This document shows, piece by piece, positions 1 to 9,622 of a stretch of 64,000 nt of DNA. The stretch covers positions 352,204 to 416,203 of the forward strand of contig NZ_QTTN01000001.1 in NCBI RefSeq assembly GCF_003386535.1. The letters run 5' to 3'. The first letter of the stretch is position 1. Each line of letters begins with the position of its first letter. This stretch comes from Paenibacillus taihuensis (GTDB lineage Bacteria; Bacillota; Bacilli; Paenibacillales; Paenibacillaceae). The notes under the pieces were generated by a model. That model saw only the letters and a program-made list of their open reading frames with translations. It was not told where the DNA came from and did not search any database. The position numbers and the translations under genes were made by a program.

Positions 1-381
1 GAGCAGTTTCTGCCATATCTGGAGCAAGGTGCATACGCGATCGTGCAGCAAGATGCGGGCATTTGCGGCATTACGGAAGGACTCCGCATCGCCAAGCTTG
101 CGTATCATCACGGCGTGCCGACGATTCCGCATAACTGGCATAACGGATTAATGACGCTCGCGAACGCGCATATGGTCGCTGCGCTGCCGAAGCCGATCAT
201 GCTTGAGCTGTGCATGATCCAAGGTCCGCTGCAGTGGGGGATCTTGAAGGAGCAGCCTGTTATCCATAACGGTTATCTGGAGCTGCCATCGGCACCGGGT
301 CTTGGCGCGGAGATTGCGGAAGGTCTTCTTGAGCAATACCCGTATATGGAGACGGATTACTATGTGACCGTCGATCGATAA
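1..381 (+). CDS. Enolase-superfamily (mandelate racemase/muconate lactonizing type) protein, C-terminal part
   Basis: The reading frame is open from base 1 and ends at 381, so only the last 126 residues are present; the start lies outside the window. The segment QQDAGICGITEGLRIAKLA followed by a VPTIPHNWHNG stretch matches the late barrel strands and C-terminal cap of the MR/MLE branch of the enolase superfamily, which abstracts an alpha-proton from a carboxylate substrate (sugar-acid dehydratases, racemases). The PHNWHNG histidines lie where this family carries catalytic or metal-shell residues. A beta-helix protein and an alpha-fucosidase follow on the same strand, so a sugar-acid dehydratase role in plant-glycan use is likely. 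The exact substrate cannot be told from this fragment. Confidence 0.85.
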   Translation, partial: EQFLPYLEQGAYAIVQQDAGICGITEGLRIAKLAYHHGVPTIPHNWHNGLMTLANAHMVAALPKPIMLELCMIQGPLQWGILKEQPVIHNGYLELPSAPGLGAEIAEGLLEQYPYMETDYYVTVDR

Positions 382-441
382 CAATGAAACGACAGATATA
401 AGCGATCAAGGTAGTAGAAGCTGAATAGAGGTGAGTTACGA

Positions 442-2451
442 ATGGCAGAGCAACAGACACGTACAGAATTGCAGCTGTACGTCGCCCCGCATGGTTCGGA
501 TACGAATGCGGGGACAGAAGCAGCACCTGTGCGCACGCTCTCGGAAGCATTGGCGCGAACGAGAGAAGCCGCTGGCAGCGAGGACAAACGAATTATCGTC
601 CGAGCCGGTGAATACGAAGACGTTAGCCTCGTCCTGACGGCTGCAGATTCCGGCTTGACGATTGAGGCATATCCGAACGAGCATCCGGTGTTGTATGGCG
701 GTTCGTTCATTACCAATTGGCAGCGGGAAGGCGATTGGCTGACCGCGCAGCTGGACGGCGTGAGCGCAGACGATCGCTCGCGCGACTTCCGTATGATCGA
801 AGCGAACGGTACATACCGGCAGCGGGCGCGACTTCCGGAGCAAGGCGCGTTCCGGCATCTGAACGAGTTCGACGTCGAATGGCTATCGACCTTCGCAGGC
901 GGATGGAAGAGACCGCCAGCCGAGGAAGAGATGATGACGCTTCGCGTTCGAAGCTCGGACGTCGGCGCCTGGCTGGACCCGAACAATGCGGAGTTGACCG
1001 TATTCCATGAATGGGATGAATCGCTCGTTGGCGTCGCGCAGGTTGAAGAAGCAAGCAAAGGCAACGCCGAAAGCGCAATCGAAGGCGGAAGCGATGGTGT
1101 GACCGCCATTCGCTTCGCGAATGCGCCGGGTCATCCGCCAGGCGCGTTCTATAAGCGTAACGACAACGCCATGACCTATGTGGCGTGGAATGTGCGGGAA
1201 GGGCTGCGCCAGCCAGGTCAATGGTATCTCGACCGGACGGCTGGAAAGCTAGTCTATTGGCCGCTGCCTGAGGAGATTGAGCGACCGGAAGCGCTCCGCT
1301 TGATCGCGCCTGCGAAGGAGCAGCTTCTCCGTCTCGAAGCTGGTGCAAATCGAATCCGCATCGCCGGACTCACTTTCGCCTGCGCTGCAACTGCGCTTTC
1401 CGCGGGCGGCTTCGGCGCTATTCATGTAAGCGCCGCAATCGACGCTGAAGAGGTGGAGGACGTTGCCTTCGACCGCGTCACCGTTCGCAACACGGGCGGC
1501 TGGGCATTTAAATTGAGCGGCATGCACATCAAGCTCACCGAATGCCACATCCACCATACCGGAGCGGGCGGCATCCAGTGGAGTGGCGAAGACATCACGC
1601 TTGAGCGGTCGCGTATCCACGATGTCGGGCTCGTGTACTCGAGTGCCATTGCTGTGAATGGTGACGGCACTGGGCACACGATTTCCCATAATGAGATTCA
1701 TGATACGCCGTACAGCGGCATTTCGACCACAAGCTCAAATACGACGATCAGCGGAAATCTGCTATACAATACGATGAACTTCATGAAGGATGGCTCTGCG
1801 ATCTATTTATCCTGGCATAGCGACCAGGTGACGGTCAGCGGCAACGCGGTCTTCGCCAAATCGAAGGAGCATGTGCGCCGTTATGCGTACTATCTCGACG
1901 AGAAATGCACGAACTGCACGGTGGTGCGCAATCTGGCTGTCAATCTCGGATTGCCAATGCTAAGCCATATGACGAGGGGCAGCCGTTATATCAGCAATAT
2001 TTTTCTCGATCGGGGTCCTCAGGTGCTCTCGTTCTATAATTCCTACGGACTTGCGTTCGAGCGCAATGTGCTGGTGGCGGAGTCGATTGAGTTCATTTCA
2101 CCGCAAGGCAATCCGAACAAGCTGCCTTCAGAGGAATATGACGCGCATCCGTACATGGGTACCTTCACGACCGCAGACGGGATTACATCGTTCAGGGACA
2201 ATGTGCTGCACAGCCGGACCGGAAGCCGTGTCTTCAGGGAAGTGCTGCATTACACGAAGATCAATGAGTGGGAGCTTGAGGAGCAGGACGGCAATGTGTT
2301 TGCAGATCCCGGGCTGATGGGAGCAGACCAAGGGGAAATCTCCTTCGCATCAGCTCAATCCGTGACAGAACCTCGGGGTATCGAGCCGTTATCTTTTGCC
2401 GATGTGGGCTGCCAAGGTCGGTATGAAGAAATATTCGAGGCGTTCAAATAA
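442..2451 (+). CDS. Right-handed parallel beta-helix repeat protein, probable polysaccharide-active enzyme
   Basis: A 669-residue protein. Residues 8-40 (LQLYVAPHGSDTNAGTEAAP and onward) are the usual opening of DUF1565/beta-helix proteins. From about residue 330 to 600 there are repeated strand turns of the 'I.HN.IHDT..SGI' type, as in pectate-lyase-like helices. No signal peptide is visible, so it probably acts inside the cell on imported oligosaccharides. The ATG at 442 is preceded by AGGTGAG. It lies 60 bases after the enolase-family gene and 18 before the GH29 gene, so all three are probably one operon. Such proteins include glycosidases, lyases and epimerases; I cannot choose between them. 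Confidence 0.8.
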   Translation: MAEQQTRTELQLYVAPHGSDTNAGTEAAPVRTLSEALARTREAAGSEDKRIIVRAGEYEDVSLVLTAADSGLTIEAYPNEHPVLYGGSFITNWQREGDWLTAQLDGVSADDRSRDFRMIEANGTYRQRARLPEQGAFRHLNEFDVEWLSTFAGGWKRPPAEEEMMTLRVRSSDVGAWLDPNNAELTVFHEWDESLVGVAQVEEASKGNAESAIEGGSDGVTAIRFANAPGHPPGAFYKRNDNAMTYVAWNVREGLRQPGQWYLDRTAGKLVYWPLPEEIERPEALRLIAPAKEQLLRLEAGANRIRIAGLTFACAATALSAGGFGAIHVSAAIDAEEVEDVAFDRVTVRNTGGWAFKLSGMHIKLTECHIHHTGAGGIQWSGEDITLERSRIHDVGLVYSSAIAVNGDGTGHTISHNEIHDTPYSGISTTSSNTTISGNLLYNTMNFMKDGSAIYLSWHSDQVTVSGNAVFAKSKEHVRRYAYYLDEKCTNCTVVRNLAVNLGLPMLSHMTRGSRYISNIFLDRGPQVLSFYNSYGLAFERNVLVAESIEFISPQGNPNKLPSEEYDAHPYMGTFTTADGITSFRDNVLHSRTGSRVFREVLHYTKINEWELEEQDGNVFADPGLMGADQGEISFASAQSVTEPRGIEPLSFADVGCQGRYEEIFEAFK

Positions 2452-2469
2452 GAAAGGAGACGCAGTCAA

Positions 2470-3774
2470 ATGTCGACTTCACCAGTTTCAGCACCAGCAT
2501 CAGCCGTTGCACCGCATCTGGAGTGGTTCGTCCATGAACGGTTCGGCATGTTTATCCACTGGGGACTCTATGCGATTCCAGCTCGAGGAGAGTGGGTTCG
2601 CAGCTTGGAAAAGCTGACGAAAGACGATTACCAACCGTTCTTTGAAGAATTTAACCCCATTAAATATGATCCCAGACAATGGGCAAAAGCAGCTAAGGCA
2701 GCCGGCATGAAATATGCCGTCATGACGGCGAAGCATCACGATGGCTTCTGCTTGTTCGACAGCAAGCTGACTGACTACAAAGCAACGAACACGCCTGCTG
2801 GACGTGATCTCATACGAGAATACATCGATGCTTTTCGCGAAGTGGGGATCCGGGTTGGCCTTTATTATTCCATCATTGATTGGCATCATGAGCACTATCC
2901 TCATTATGGCGACAAAATCCATCCGATGCGCGATAATGAAGCGTTCAAGGACTATACGTATGATTTCAATCAGTACCTCGAATATATGCATGGGCAAGTA
3001 AGAGAGCTGCTCACGGGCTACGGTCCGATCGATATTATGTGGTTCGATTTCTCCTACGACGACATGACAGGCGAGAAGTGGAGAGCAACCGAGCTTGTGC
3101 AAATGATGCGCTCGATTCAGCCGAACATCGTAATCGATAACCGGCTTGGCGGTGACGGGAAGTCTGCAAATCCGGAAATTTATGCGGGCGACTTCAAGAG
3201 TCCGGAGCAGATTTTGCCGCCTGAAGGTGTAGTGAATGAAGAAGGTAAGCCTGTACCTTGGGAATCATGCATTACGCTCAATGATCATTGGGGATACTGT
3301 TCAGGAGACAACAATTACAAATCGCCGAAGACGGTCATCCGTGGTTTAGTCGAATGCGTCAGCAAAGGCGGCAACCTGCTGCTCAATGTCGGTCCGAATG
3401 CGCTTGGCGAAATTCCGAGCCTGTCGCTCGATGTACTAGCTGAAGTTGGCAAATGGATGGATGGCAATGGCCGGAGCATCTATGGGTGCGGTCCGTCCAA
3501 GCTGGAGAAACCGGAGTGGGGACGCTACACGCAGCGTGGCAACATGCTGTACGCTCATATTTATGACCGCGGCATGGGACCGATCAACTTCCGCGGCTTG
3601 AGCGGAAAGGTCAAACGCGCGAGATTGCTATGCGACGGCACAGAGATCAAGGTAGAAACACCATGGATGGCGTGGGAGTATGCGGAGGATGCGTTCATTA
3701 GCTTCAGCAGCGCGGAGCTGCCGGACAGCATAGATACAGTTGTGGAGCTTGAGCTTCTAGATGGCGATAAATAG
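2470..3774 (+). CDS. Alpha-L-fucosidase, glycoside hydrolase family 29
   Basis: 434 residues, typical for the catalytic core of GH29. Visible signatures are WFVHERFGMFIHWG (19-32), the MTAKHHDGFCLFDS block (85-98), VGLYYSIIDWHH (129-140) and IDIMWFDFSY (187-196); Asp193 is the expected nucleophile of this retaining family. The KGGNLLLNVGPN element supports the assignment. No signal peptide, so it should cleave terminal fucose from oligosaccharides taken into the cytoplasm. AAAGGAG precedes the ATG. It is the last gene of the upstream carbohydrate operon, closed by a strong hairpin terminator. GH29 members differ in linkage preference, which the sequence does not reveal. Confidence 0.93.
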   Translation: MSTSPVSAPASAVAPHLEWFVHERFGMFIHWGLYAIPARGEWVRSLEKLTKDDYQPFFEEFNPIKYDPRQWAKAAKAAGMKYAVMTAKHHDGFCLFDSKLTDYKATNTPAGRDLIREYIDAFREVGIRVGLYYSIIDWHHEHYPHYGDKIHPMRDNEAFKDYTYDFNQYLEYMHGQVRELLTGYGPIDIMWFDFSYDDMTGEKWRATELVQMMRSIQPNIVIDNRLGGDGKSANPEIYAGDFKSPEQILPPEGVVNEEGKPVPWESCITLNDHWGYCSGDNNYKSPKTVIRGLVECVSKGGNLLLNVGPNALGEIPSLSLDVLAEVGKWMDGNGRSIYGCGPSKLEKPEWGRYTQRGNMLYAHIYDRGMGPINFRGLSGKVKRARLLCDGTEIKVETPWMAWEYAEDAFISFSSAELPDSIDTVVELELLDGDK

Positions 3775-3816
3775 GGTGATAAAGGTGTTAAATAGCACGT
3801 AATGGTTCATTTCGAG

Positions 3817-3845
3817 AAAGCTTGAGCGATCAAGCTTTTTTGTTT
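3817..3845 (+). terminator. Intrinsic terminator after the GH29 gene
   Basis: Perfect 9-bp stem AAAGCTTGA / TCAAGCTTT around a GCGA loop, followed by a run of T. It closes the carbohydrate operon. Confidence 0.9.
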
Positions 3846-3972
3846 GAACATTTTTATGGGAAATTAATTAAGTTTGTTAAAAAACTATAGCCAAGGACGA
3901 AAAGATGTGTTAGTTTAATACATGTAAAGCACGCAACACTACAAACGCAAACTAATCCTTGAGGTGATTATA

Positions 3973-4815
3973 ATGAATTTGAAAGTCAGTCAAGAAGAAT
4001 TGGATACGCTTACCCTTAAACCGGAAACACTAGAGCTGGCTGCCAACCTTGTTAAGATTAACGGCTACGTCATTATCGAGAATGCAGTACCGAAAGATAA
4101 AGTATCGGAGCTGTTCACATCGTTCAAGAAAGCGATGGACTGGTTCCTTGAGAAGCACGGCCACGATATTTACCTGAAGAAGAAAGGCTTCAACGAAGGC
4201 ACGAACCACCTTGGTATCTTCCTTCCATTCGAAGCACCGTTCAACGATTCGCTCGTTATTGAGCATCCGTTCGCAATGGCAATCATCGACAAAGTGCTTG
4301 GTCCTGAGTACAGCGTAACATTGTTCTCGTCCAACACATCGCTGCCAGGCGGCCAGAAGACGCAACCGGTTCACGCAGACTACGGCGCTCGCTTCGGCGA
4401 TCAATGCCAAGTTTCGCTGCCGATCACGGATCTTGTATTCAACATTCCGCTCGTTGATGTACACGATGGCAATGGCCCTATGGAAATTTGGCCAGGCGGC
4501 ACGCACTTGATGCCGGACAGCTGGTACGGCCCGAACGCGCCGAAGCCGGAAGATCTCGCGCAATACATGCAGTCGATGAAAGTGCACATGCCAGCAGGCT
4601 CCATTCTGATCCGCGACGTTCGCATGTGGCACAGAGGAACGCCTAACCGCGGCAACGAAATCCGTCCGAACATCGCGCTTATCTACTCTTCCGTAGACCG
4701 CGATAACCGGATTCAAATTCCGCAAGAGACATACGACAACATGTCGCCGCGCGCTCAACGCCTGTTCCGTTGGCAGAAGATTGGCTTCCCTGCAATCGAG
4801 CCTACTCACGAATAA
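3973..4815 (+). CDS. Phytanoyl-CoA dioxygenase (PhyH) family protein
   Basis: 280 residues if translation begins at ATG 3973. A GTG nine bases earlier lies inside the AGGTGAT ribosome binding site and is less likely. The Fe(II)/2-oxoglutarate facial triad is visible: HAD (His134, Asp136) and the distal His220 in MWHRGTPNRG, with an Arg nearby for 2-oxoglutarate. Family members hydroxylate varied small molecules; the substrate is unknown. It stands alone between two terminators after the sugar cluster, with an AT-rich promoter region upstream. A second, diverged PhyH gene lies at 24358. Confidence 0.9.
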   Translation: MNLKVSQEELDTLTLKPETLELAANLVKINGYVIIENAVPKDKVSELFTSFKKAMDWFLEKHGHDIYLKKKGFNEGTNHLGIFLPFEAPFNDSLVIEHPFAMAIIDKVLGPEYSVTLFSSNTSLPGGQKTQPVHADYGARFGDQCQVSLPITDLVFNIPLVDVHDGNGPMEIWPGGTHLMPDSWYGPNAPKPEDLAQYMQSMKVHMPAGSILIRDVRMWHRGTPNRGNEIRPNIALIYSSVDRDNRIQIPQETYDNMSPRAQRLFRWQKIGFPAIEPTHE

Positions 4816-4826
4816 GAAAGTGTCAC

Positions 4827-4863
4827 AAGAACTACAAGGCTTCGGCTTTGTAGTTCTTTTTAT
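4827..4863 (+). terminator. Intrinsic terminator after PhyH gene
   Basis: 14-bp stem AAGAACTACAAGGC with its complement (one G-U pair), TTCG tetraloop, then TTTTTATTT. Confidence 0.92.
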
Positions 4864-4925
4864 TTCCCATTTTCAGGAATATAATGGAAGGTGCGCTGGT
4901 GTGTATGAATGTGGAGGTGGACTGC

Positions 4926-5480
4926 ATGAACAATCGGATGCCGCGGAAGCTGTCACGACGCGCTTTCCTCGGAAGTACAGGCAAACTCGCATTAGGTGTT
5001 GCTGCCGCACTATCGGGAACAACAGGCTTGTTCTATTATGGCGCGAAGACGCACAAGAACGAAGCGGAGGCTGAGCAGCGGCCGGGCAATATCGCTCTGC
5101 TGGGCAGTTATGAGGAACTGTCGGCGTTGACCGCGATGAAGATGATTCATTACGAAGCTGAACATGTGGATGCTTGGTATAAGAAGCCGCTGCGTGGGTT
5201 CGTCTACGTAACGACGGATGCTGCGGGGCAGATCCTTATCATTTCGTCGGCGTGCTCGCATTTAGGCTGCACAGTTGAACCGGCTACGGACGCACAGCGC
5301 AAGAAGACAAAGGATCTCGTCTTAATATGTCCCTGCCATGGCGCGGAGTTTGGCAAGTACGGCGATACTGTAAGTGCCTTTGTGAACCGGGGATTGGATA
5401 CGTATGAGCCAATTATTGCGGGAGGGGGCGTGTACTTCGATGTCATGCAGCCCATTCAAAGAAACTTAACTATGGAATAG
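4926..5480 (+). CDS. Tat-exported Rieske [2Fe-2S] protein
   Basis: 184 residues from ATG 4926, which has GGAGGTGG upstream; an in-frame ATG at 4884 lacks a site and would bury the signal. The N-terminus carries a twin-arginine signal (KLSRRAFLGS, residues 9-17) and a hydrophobic stretch to about residue 38, so the folded protein would be moved across the membrane or anchored to it. The Rieske ligands are CSHLGC (Cys110, His112) and CPCH (Cys135, His138). Cys115 and Cys137 supply the extra disulfide typical of high-potential, bc1/b6f-type clusters. No cytochrome gene is adjacent, so this is an orphan electron-transfer protein with unknown partner. Confidence 0.9.
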   Translation: MNNRMPRKLSRRAFLGSTGKLALGVAAALSGTTGLFYYGAKTHKNEAEAEQRPGNIALLGSYEELSALTAMKMIHYEAEHVDAWYKKPLRGFVYVTTDAAGQILIISSACSHLGCTVEPATDAQRKKTKDLVLICPCHGAEFGKYGDTVSAFVNRGLDTYEPIIAGGGVYFDVMQPIQRNLTME

Positions 5481-5494
5481 ATTGGCGGATGAAG

Positions 5495-5522
5495 ACACCG
5501 GCTTGAAGGCTGGTGTTTTTTT
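5495..5522 (+). terminator. Intrinsic terminator after Rieske gene
   Basis: Stem ACACCGGC / GCTGGTGT (one G-U pair), loop TTGAAG, then seven T. Confidence 0.85.
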
Positions 5523-5565
5523 AGGTACCATTTAAGTATTGTCTCAGAGAGGAATGATTAGCACG

Positions 5566-6618
5566 ATGACGGAATCAATTAACGATATTAAATTAACTTC
5601 ATATTCGAGCAAGGGCGGCTGCGGCTGCAAAATCGGCCCGGCAGACTTGTCGGCAGTTCTTCGCAATCTGCCACCGGCGAAGCCGGACCCGAACCTGCTT
5701 GTCGGACTCGATACGAGCGACGATGCAGGGGTATATAAGCTGACGGACGAGCTGGCACTTGTGCAGACGCTCGACTTCTTCACGCCAATCGTCGACAATC
5801 CATACGACTTCGGTCAAATTGCAGCAGCGAATGCGATCAGCGATATCTACGCGATGGGCGGCAAGCCTTTAACGGTGTTAAATATCGTCGCGTTCCCGAT
5901 TTCGACGCTGGACAAGCGCGTGCTCAGCGAGATTCTGCGCGGTGCTGCAGATAAAGTCGCGGAAGCGGGCGCTACGCTGGTTGGCGGTCACTCGATTGAT
6001 GATAAAGAGCCGAAGTTCGGTCTGGCTGTTACCGGACTTGTCCATCCTGATAAGGTGCGGGCGAATGCTGGCGCGAAGCCGGGCGACCGCCTGATTCTCA
6101 CGAAGCCGATTGGCGTGGGCATTCTAACGACTTCTATTAAGAAAGATCAGCTGTCACCAGAAGAAACAACGCGACTTACGAAAGTTATGGCAACACTCAA
6201 TAAGACAGCTGCAGAAACGATGGAACCGTTCGACGTACATGGCTGTACCGATGTGACGGGTTTTGGTCTGGTCGGTCACGCGCTCGAGATGGCAAAGGGC
6301 AGCAAAGTCAGCGTACATATTCAGAAGCAAAATGTGCCGCTGCTGCCTAGAGTTCGTGAACTGGCGGAGCAAGGGTTCGTGCCAGGCGGAACGAAGAACA
6401 ACTTCGCCCATGTGGAGAATGACGTTACTTTCGCTGACGACATCGATCAGATCGATCGTTATATTCTTTGCGATGCGGTCACATCCGGCGGACTTCTCAT
6501 CGCAGTTGCGAGCGAGCAAGCGGAGACACTGCTTGAGGCGCTCAAGGTGAAGGGCGTAGAAGCAAGCTTGATCGGCGAAGTGACTGATGAACGTCCTGGA
6601 CATATTTTCGTACAATAA
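5566..6618 (+). CDS. selD: Selenide, water dikinase (selenophosphate synthetase)
   Basis: Makes selenophosphate from selenide and ATP. The glycine-rich N-terminal motif GGCGCK gives Cys19 and Lys22, matching E. coli SelD Cys17 and Lys20; the active residue is Cys, not selenocysteine. PurM-like AIRS domains follow (VGLDTSDDAGVYKL, GGHSIDDKEPKFG, GCTDVTGFGLVGHA). Length of about 350 residues is normal. The chosen ATG 5566 has GAGAGGA upstream; in-frame TTG 5539 and ATG 5554 are less well placed. It lies 20 bases before mnmH, the selenophosphate user, and starts a four-gene operon. Confidence 0.96.
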   Translation: MTESINDIKLTSYSSKGGCGCKIGPADLSAVLRNLPPAKPDPNLLVGLDTSDDAGVYKLTDELALVQTLDFFTPIVDNPYDFGQIAAANAISDIYAMGGKPLTVLNIVAFPISTLDKRVLSEILRGAADKVAEAGATLVGGHSIDDKEPKFGLAVTGLVHPDKVRANAGAKPGDRLILTKPIGVGILTTSIKKDQLSPEETTRLTKVMATLNKTAAETMEPFDVHGCTDVTGFGLVGHALEMAKGSKVSVHIQKQNVPLLPRVRELAEQGFVPGGTKNNFAHVENDVTFADDIDQIDRYILCDAVTSGGLLIAVASEQAETLLEALKVKGVEASLIGEVTDERPGHIFVQ

Positions 6619-6638
6619 CTACTCAAGGGGAAACGTCG

Positions 6639-7679
6639 ATGTTTCAAGATATTGCAATTGAAGATTTATCAGCACTGAGACAAGCTGGCAGCCTCGTCAC
6701 GATTGACGTCAGGTCGCCTTCAGAATACGCGGACGCGTCAATTCCCGGCAGCTTGAACATTCCGCTCTTCAATGATGAGGAGCGCGCCGAGATTGGCACG
6801 ATCTATAAGCAGGTCAGCGTTCAAGCGGCGAAGGAGCGCGGTCTTGAGATCGTTTCGGCGAAGCTGCCTGCGTTCATCAAGACGTTCGCCCAGATTCCGG
6901 GCAAGAGAGCCGTCTTCTGCTGGCGCGGCGGGATGCGGAGCAAAACATCCGCGACGGTGCTCGACCTGATGGGCATCCGCACCTACCGGCTTGAAGGCGG
7001 TTACCGCGCTTATCGCCAGTGGGTCGTTAGCCGGCTGGAGCAGATGGAGCTTACGCCTCCGGCTTTTGTGCTGCACGGCAATACGGGAACGGGAAAGACT
7101 GCGATTTTGCGCAAGCTGCACGAGCACTCCTATCCGGTGCTGGATATTGAACGTCTCGCGGGACATCGCGGATCCATCTTCGGCAACATTGGGCTGAAGT
7201 CGCACAATCAGAAGACGTTCGATGCGCTGATGTCGGATGAGCTTGACCGGTTAGAGCACGCGCCCTATTTTCTAATGGAAGCGGAGAGCAAGCGGGTTGG
7301 CAAGATTGTCATGCCGGATCGACTCGTCGCGAAGAAAGAGGAAGGCAAGCATATTTGGCTGGAGCTTCCGCTTGAAGCACGGGTTACGCATCTGCTGGAG
7401 GATTATCAGCCATGGGAACATCAAGAGGAATGCCTTCAATCGTTCCGGCTTATCAAAGCACGGATTCACACGCCGATTGCCGCCGAGATCGAATGGGCGC
7501 TGCAGCATGAAGAATACCGCATGGCGATTGAGCTGCTGCTCGTTTATTACTATGATCAGCGTTATGCGCACTCGGATACGAGCTATGATATGGACAATCG
7601 CACGGTGATCAAGGCGGGATCTGTTGAAGAAGCAGTTACGGAGATTCAGCAGCTGCTCGGAGGTGTGTCCAATGCATAA
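6639..7679 (+). CDS. mnmH: tRNA 2-selenouridine synthase
   Basis: 346 residues. An N-terminal rhodanese domain (residues 1-130) has the catalytic Cys94 in FCWRGGMRS, equivalent to Cys97 of E. coli MnmH/SelU. A C-terminal P-loop domain carries GNTGTGKT at 147-154. The enzyme replaces sulfur in 2-thiouridine at the tRNA wobble base with selenium from selenophosphate, by way of geranylated tRNA. It directly follows selD with a good AAGGGGA site. The last 8 bases overlap the next gene, so the operon is translationally tight. Confidence 0.96.
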   Translation: MFQDIAIEDLSALRQAGSLVTIDVRSPSEYADASIPGSLNIPLFNDEERAEIGTIYKQVSVQAAKERGLEIVSAKLPAFIKTFAQIPGKRAVFCWRGGMRSKTSATVLDLMGIRTYRLEGGYRAYRQWVVSRLEQMELTPPAFVLHGNTGTGKTAILRKLHEHSYPVLDIERLAGHRGSIFGNIGLKSHNQKTFDALMSDELDRLEHAPYFLMEAESKRVGKIVMPDRLVAKKEEGKHIWLELPLEARVTHLLEDYQPWEHQEECLQSFRLIKARIHTPIAAEIEWALQHEEYRMAIELLLVYYYDQRYAHSDTSYDMDNRTVIKAGSVEEAVTEIQQLLGGVSNA

Positions 7680-8580
7680 TAGAAGGACGGAAGAAGGCTT
7701 TATTGATGTACCTGGGGGCAAAGTCTGGTACACGCGGCTGTCCGAAGAGGGCGCACAGGGGATTCCGCTGGTTGTTCTGCATGGAGGCCCGGGCAATACG
7801 CATGGTCCGCTGAAGTCGGAGCTCGAAGCGTTGGCGAATGAACGTCCGGTTATCTTCTACGATCAGCTCGGCTCTGGCAACTCGGAGCGTCCGACAGATG
7901 TTTCGCTCTGGAAGACCGAGCGTTTCGTGGAAGAGCTGGCTTCTATCCGGGAGGCACTGGGCCTTACGGAGATGCACTTGCTGGGACATTCTTGGGGCAC
8001 GATGCTCGCGGCATCTTATCTGATCGAACGTAAGCCGGAAGGTGTATACAGCGTGATTTTCTCCAGTCCATGCTTGAGCAGCGAAATGTGGAAGCAGGAT
8101 GCCGACAGGCTAATCGCACAGCTGCCAGATGACGTGCAGGCGACAATCAAGCTGCATGAAGAGCAGGGGACGACGGATTCCGAGGAATATCATGCCGCGA
8201 TGCAGGTCTACTATGACCGGCATGTCGTGCGGCTCAATCCGGTGCCGGAGATTCTGAAGATCAGCAGACCGAAGAGCAACGGCGAGATCTACATGACGAT
8301 GTGGGGACCGTCCGAGTTCTGTCCAACAGGCAACTTGAAGCATTATGATGTAACTCCGCAGCTGCATGAGATCGCGATTCCATCGTTGTTCCTATGTGGA
8401 CGTTATGATGAAGCGACTCCGGAGTCGACGCAGCATTACCAGTCGCTCGTGCCTGGCGCGGAGCTGCATGTGTTCGAGGAAAGCTCGCATATGGGCTACT
8501 TGGAAGAGACAGACGCTTATTTGCAGACGGTAAGACAGTTTTTGCAAAAGGTGGAGGCTTACCGTGGAACGCATCAATGA
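7672..8580 (+). CDS. Proline iminopeptidase-type alpha/beta hydrolase
   Basis: 302 residues from ATG 7672, which has GGAGGTG six bases before it and overlaps the end of mnmH by 8 bases; a longer in-frame start at 7624 is less likely. It shows the S33 family features: HGGPGN oxyanion region (38-42), nucleophile Ser107 in GHSWGT, acid Asp in [11 protein letters not shown] and catalytic His in [10 protein letters not shown], with a cap domain between. It probably removes N-terminal proline from peptides in the cytoplasm, although the fold also hosts other amidases and esterases. It is third in the selD operon, but a functional link to selenium is not evident. Confidence 0.85.
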   Translation: MHNRRTEEGFIDVPGGKVWYTRLSEEGAQGIPLVVLHGGPGNTHGPLKSELEALANERPVIFYDQLGSGNSERPTDVSLWKTERFVEELASIREALGLTEMHLLGHSWGTMLAASYLIERKPEGVYSVIFSSPCLSSEMWKQDADRLIAQLPDDVQATIKLHEEQGTTDSEEYHAAMQVYYDRHVVRLNPVPEILKISRPKSNGEIYMTMWGPSEFCPTGNLKHYDVTPQLHEIAIPSLFLCGRYDEATPESTQHYQSLVPGAELHVFEESSHMGYLEETDAYLQTVRQFLQKVEAYRGTHQ

Positions 8581-9370
8581 ATCGGCATGGCCGGTAACTC
8601 GGACCTCGATAGCCGCTGATTTGTCTGCGCTTGGCGTCACGCTGGGGATGACCTTGATCGTCCATTCCTCGCTGAAGTCGATGAATCGCTGGATTGTTGG
8701 CGGCGCTAGCGCGATTGTACTTGCCCTTGAGGATGCCATCGGTGAAGAAGGGACGCTCGTGATGCCGACGCATACCGGGGACTTGTCTGATCCGGCGCCA
8801 TGGCAGAACCCGGCGGTCCCGGAAGTTTGGTGGCAGCTCATTCGCGATGAAATGCCGGCGTTCCAGCCGGATCTGACACCGACGAGGGCGATGGGCGCAG
8901 TCGTGGAATGCTTCCGCAAGCAGGATGGGACGCTTCGAAGCTGCCATCCGCAGCTGTCTTTTGCAGCGAGAGGTCCGCAGGCGGCGTACATCACTTCCGA
9001 TCATTCGCTGGCAAACGGTCTTGGCGAGCAGTCGCCTCTAGCCAAACTGTACGAGCTCGGCGCTTCGGTGCTGCTGTTCGGCGTAGATCATGGCAATAAT
9101 ACATCCATTCATCTCGCGGAATACCGCGCGAAATATGCAAAGAAGCATGTGACCAACCATGCGCCGATTCTGGTTGATGGCAGAAGGGAATGGGCTGCAC
9201 TCGAAGAGATCAACCTTGATGCGGACGACTTCGACGTGCTTGGTCAGGCATTCGAGGAAGAGACCGGCTGCGTGAAGCTTGGAAAGATCGGCGATGCGGT
9301 GATCCGCATTGTGCCGGTTCGGGAGCTGGTTGACTTCGGCGTGTCATGGATGGAACAGCATCGGGAGTAG
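8564..9370 (+). CDS. AAC(3)-family N-acetyltransferase (YokD-like)
   Basis: 268 residues, GTG start at 8564 with an AAAGGTGGAGG site; overlaps the upstream hydrolase by 17 bases. Family blocks are [34 protein letters not shown], the [11 protein letters not shown] region and [20 protein letters not shown]. The family transfers acetyl from acetyl-CoA to the 3-amino group of 2-deoxystreptamine aminoglycosides, but chromosomal copies like this often show little resistance and may act on other amines. Last gene of the selD operon, followed by a terminator. Confidence 0.88.
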   Translation: MERINESAWPVTRTSIAADLSALGVTLGMTLIVHSSLKSMNRWIVGGASAIVLALEDAIGEEGTLVMPTHTGDLSDPAPWQNPAVPEVWWQLIRDEMPAFQPDLTPTRAMGAVVECFRKQDGTLRSCHPQLSFAARGPQAAYITSDHSLANGLGEQSPLAKLYELGASVLLFGVDHGNNTSIHLAEYRAKYAKKHVTNHAPILVDGRREWAALEEINLDADDFDVLGQAFEEETGCVKLGKIGDAVIRIVPVRELVDFGVSWMEQHRE

Positions 9371-9411
9371 ATCATCGAAGGTAGATCGTCGGGAGTAGAT
9401 ATGAGACAGCA

Positions 9412-9445
9412 ACAGCCCTATCCGGATTGGATAGGGCTGTTTTTG
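9412..9445 (+). terminator. Intrinsic terminator of the selD operon
   Basis: Perfect 12-bp stem ACAGCCCTATCC / GGATAGGGCTGT, loop GGATT, then TTTTT. The remaining bases to 9622 hold only near-duplicate gtagat phrases at 9378-9401 and no gene. Confidence 0.93.
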
Positions 9446-9622
9446 GGTTGGCTCCCCTTGGCCCCGCTCGCGATAACGGTTGCCATGGAGGCTATCTGGT
9501 GATTATGACGTCGAAATCATTCGATTTGAACTAAATAAGCTCACGGGCAACCGTTAAAGCAGAAAAAGGCTGTTTGTGGTACGAATAAGCGCTGTGCATC
9601 CGTTAGCAAGTTAATGAAGCCA

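Noticed and set aside
360..1109. 249-codon minus-strand ORF
   Set aside because: Lies wholly opposite the beta-helix gene, has no ribosome site and Ser/Arg-rich low-quality composition; a shadow of the plus-strand gene.
3910..3955. TTAGTTT...AAACTAA inverted repeat before PhyH
   Set aside because: Short arms 32 bases apart; could easily be chance in AT-rich promoter DNA.
4030..4809. 259-codon minus-strand ORF
   Set aside because: Shadow of the PhyH gene; Arg/Val/His-rich composition and no start site.
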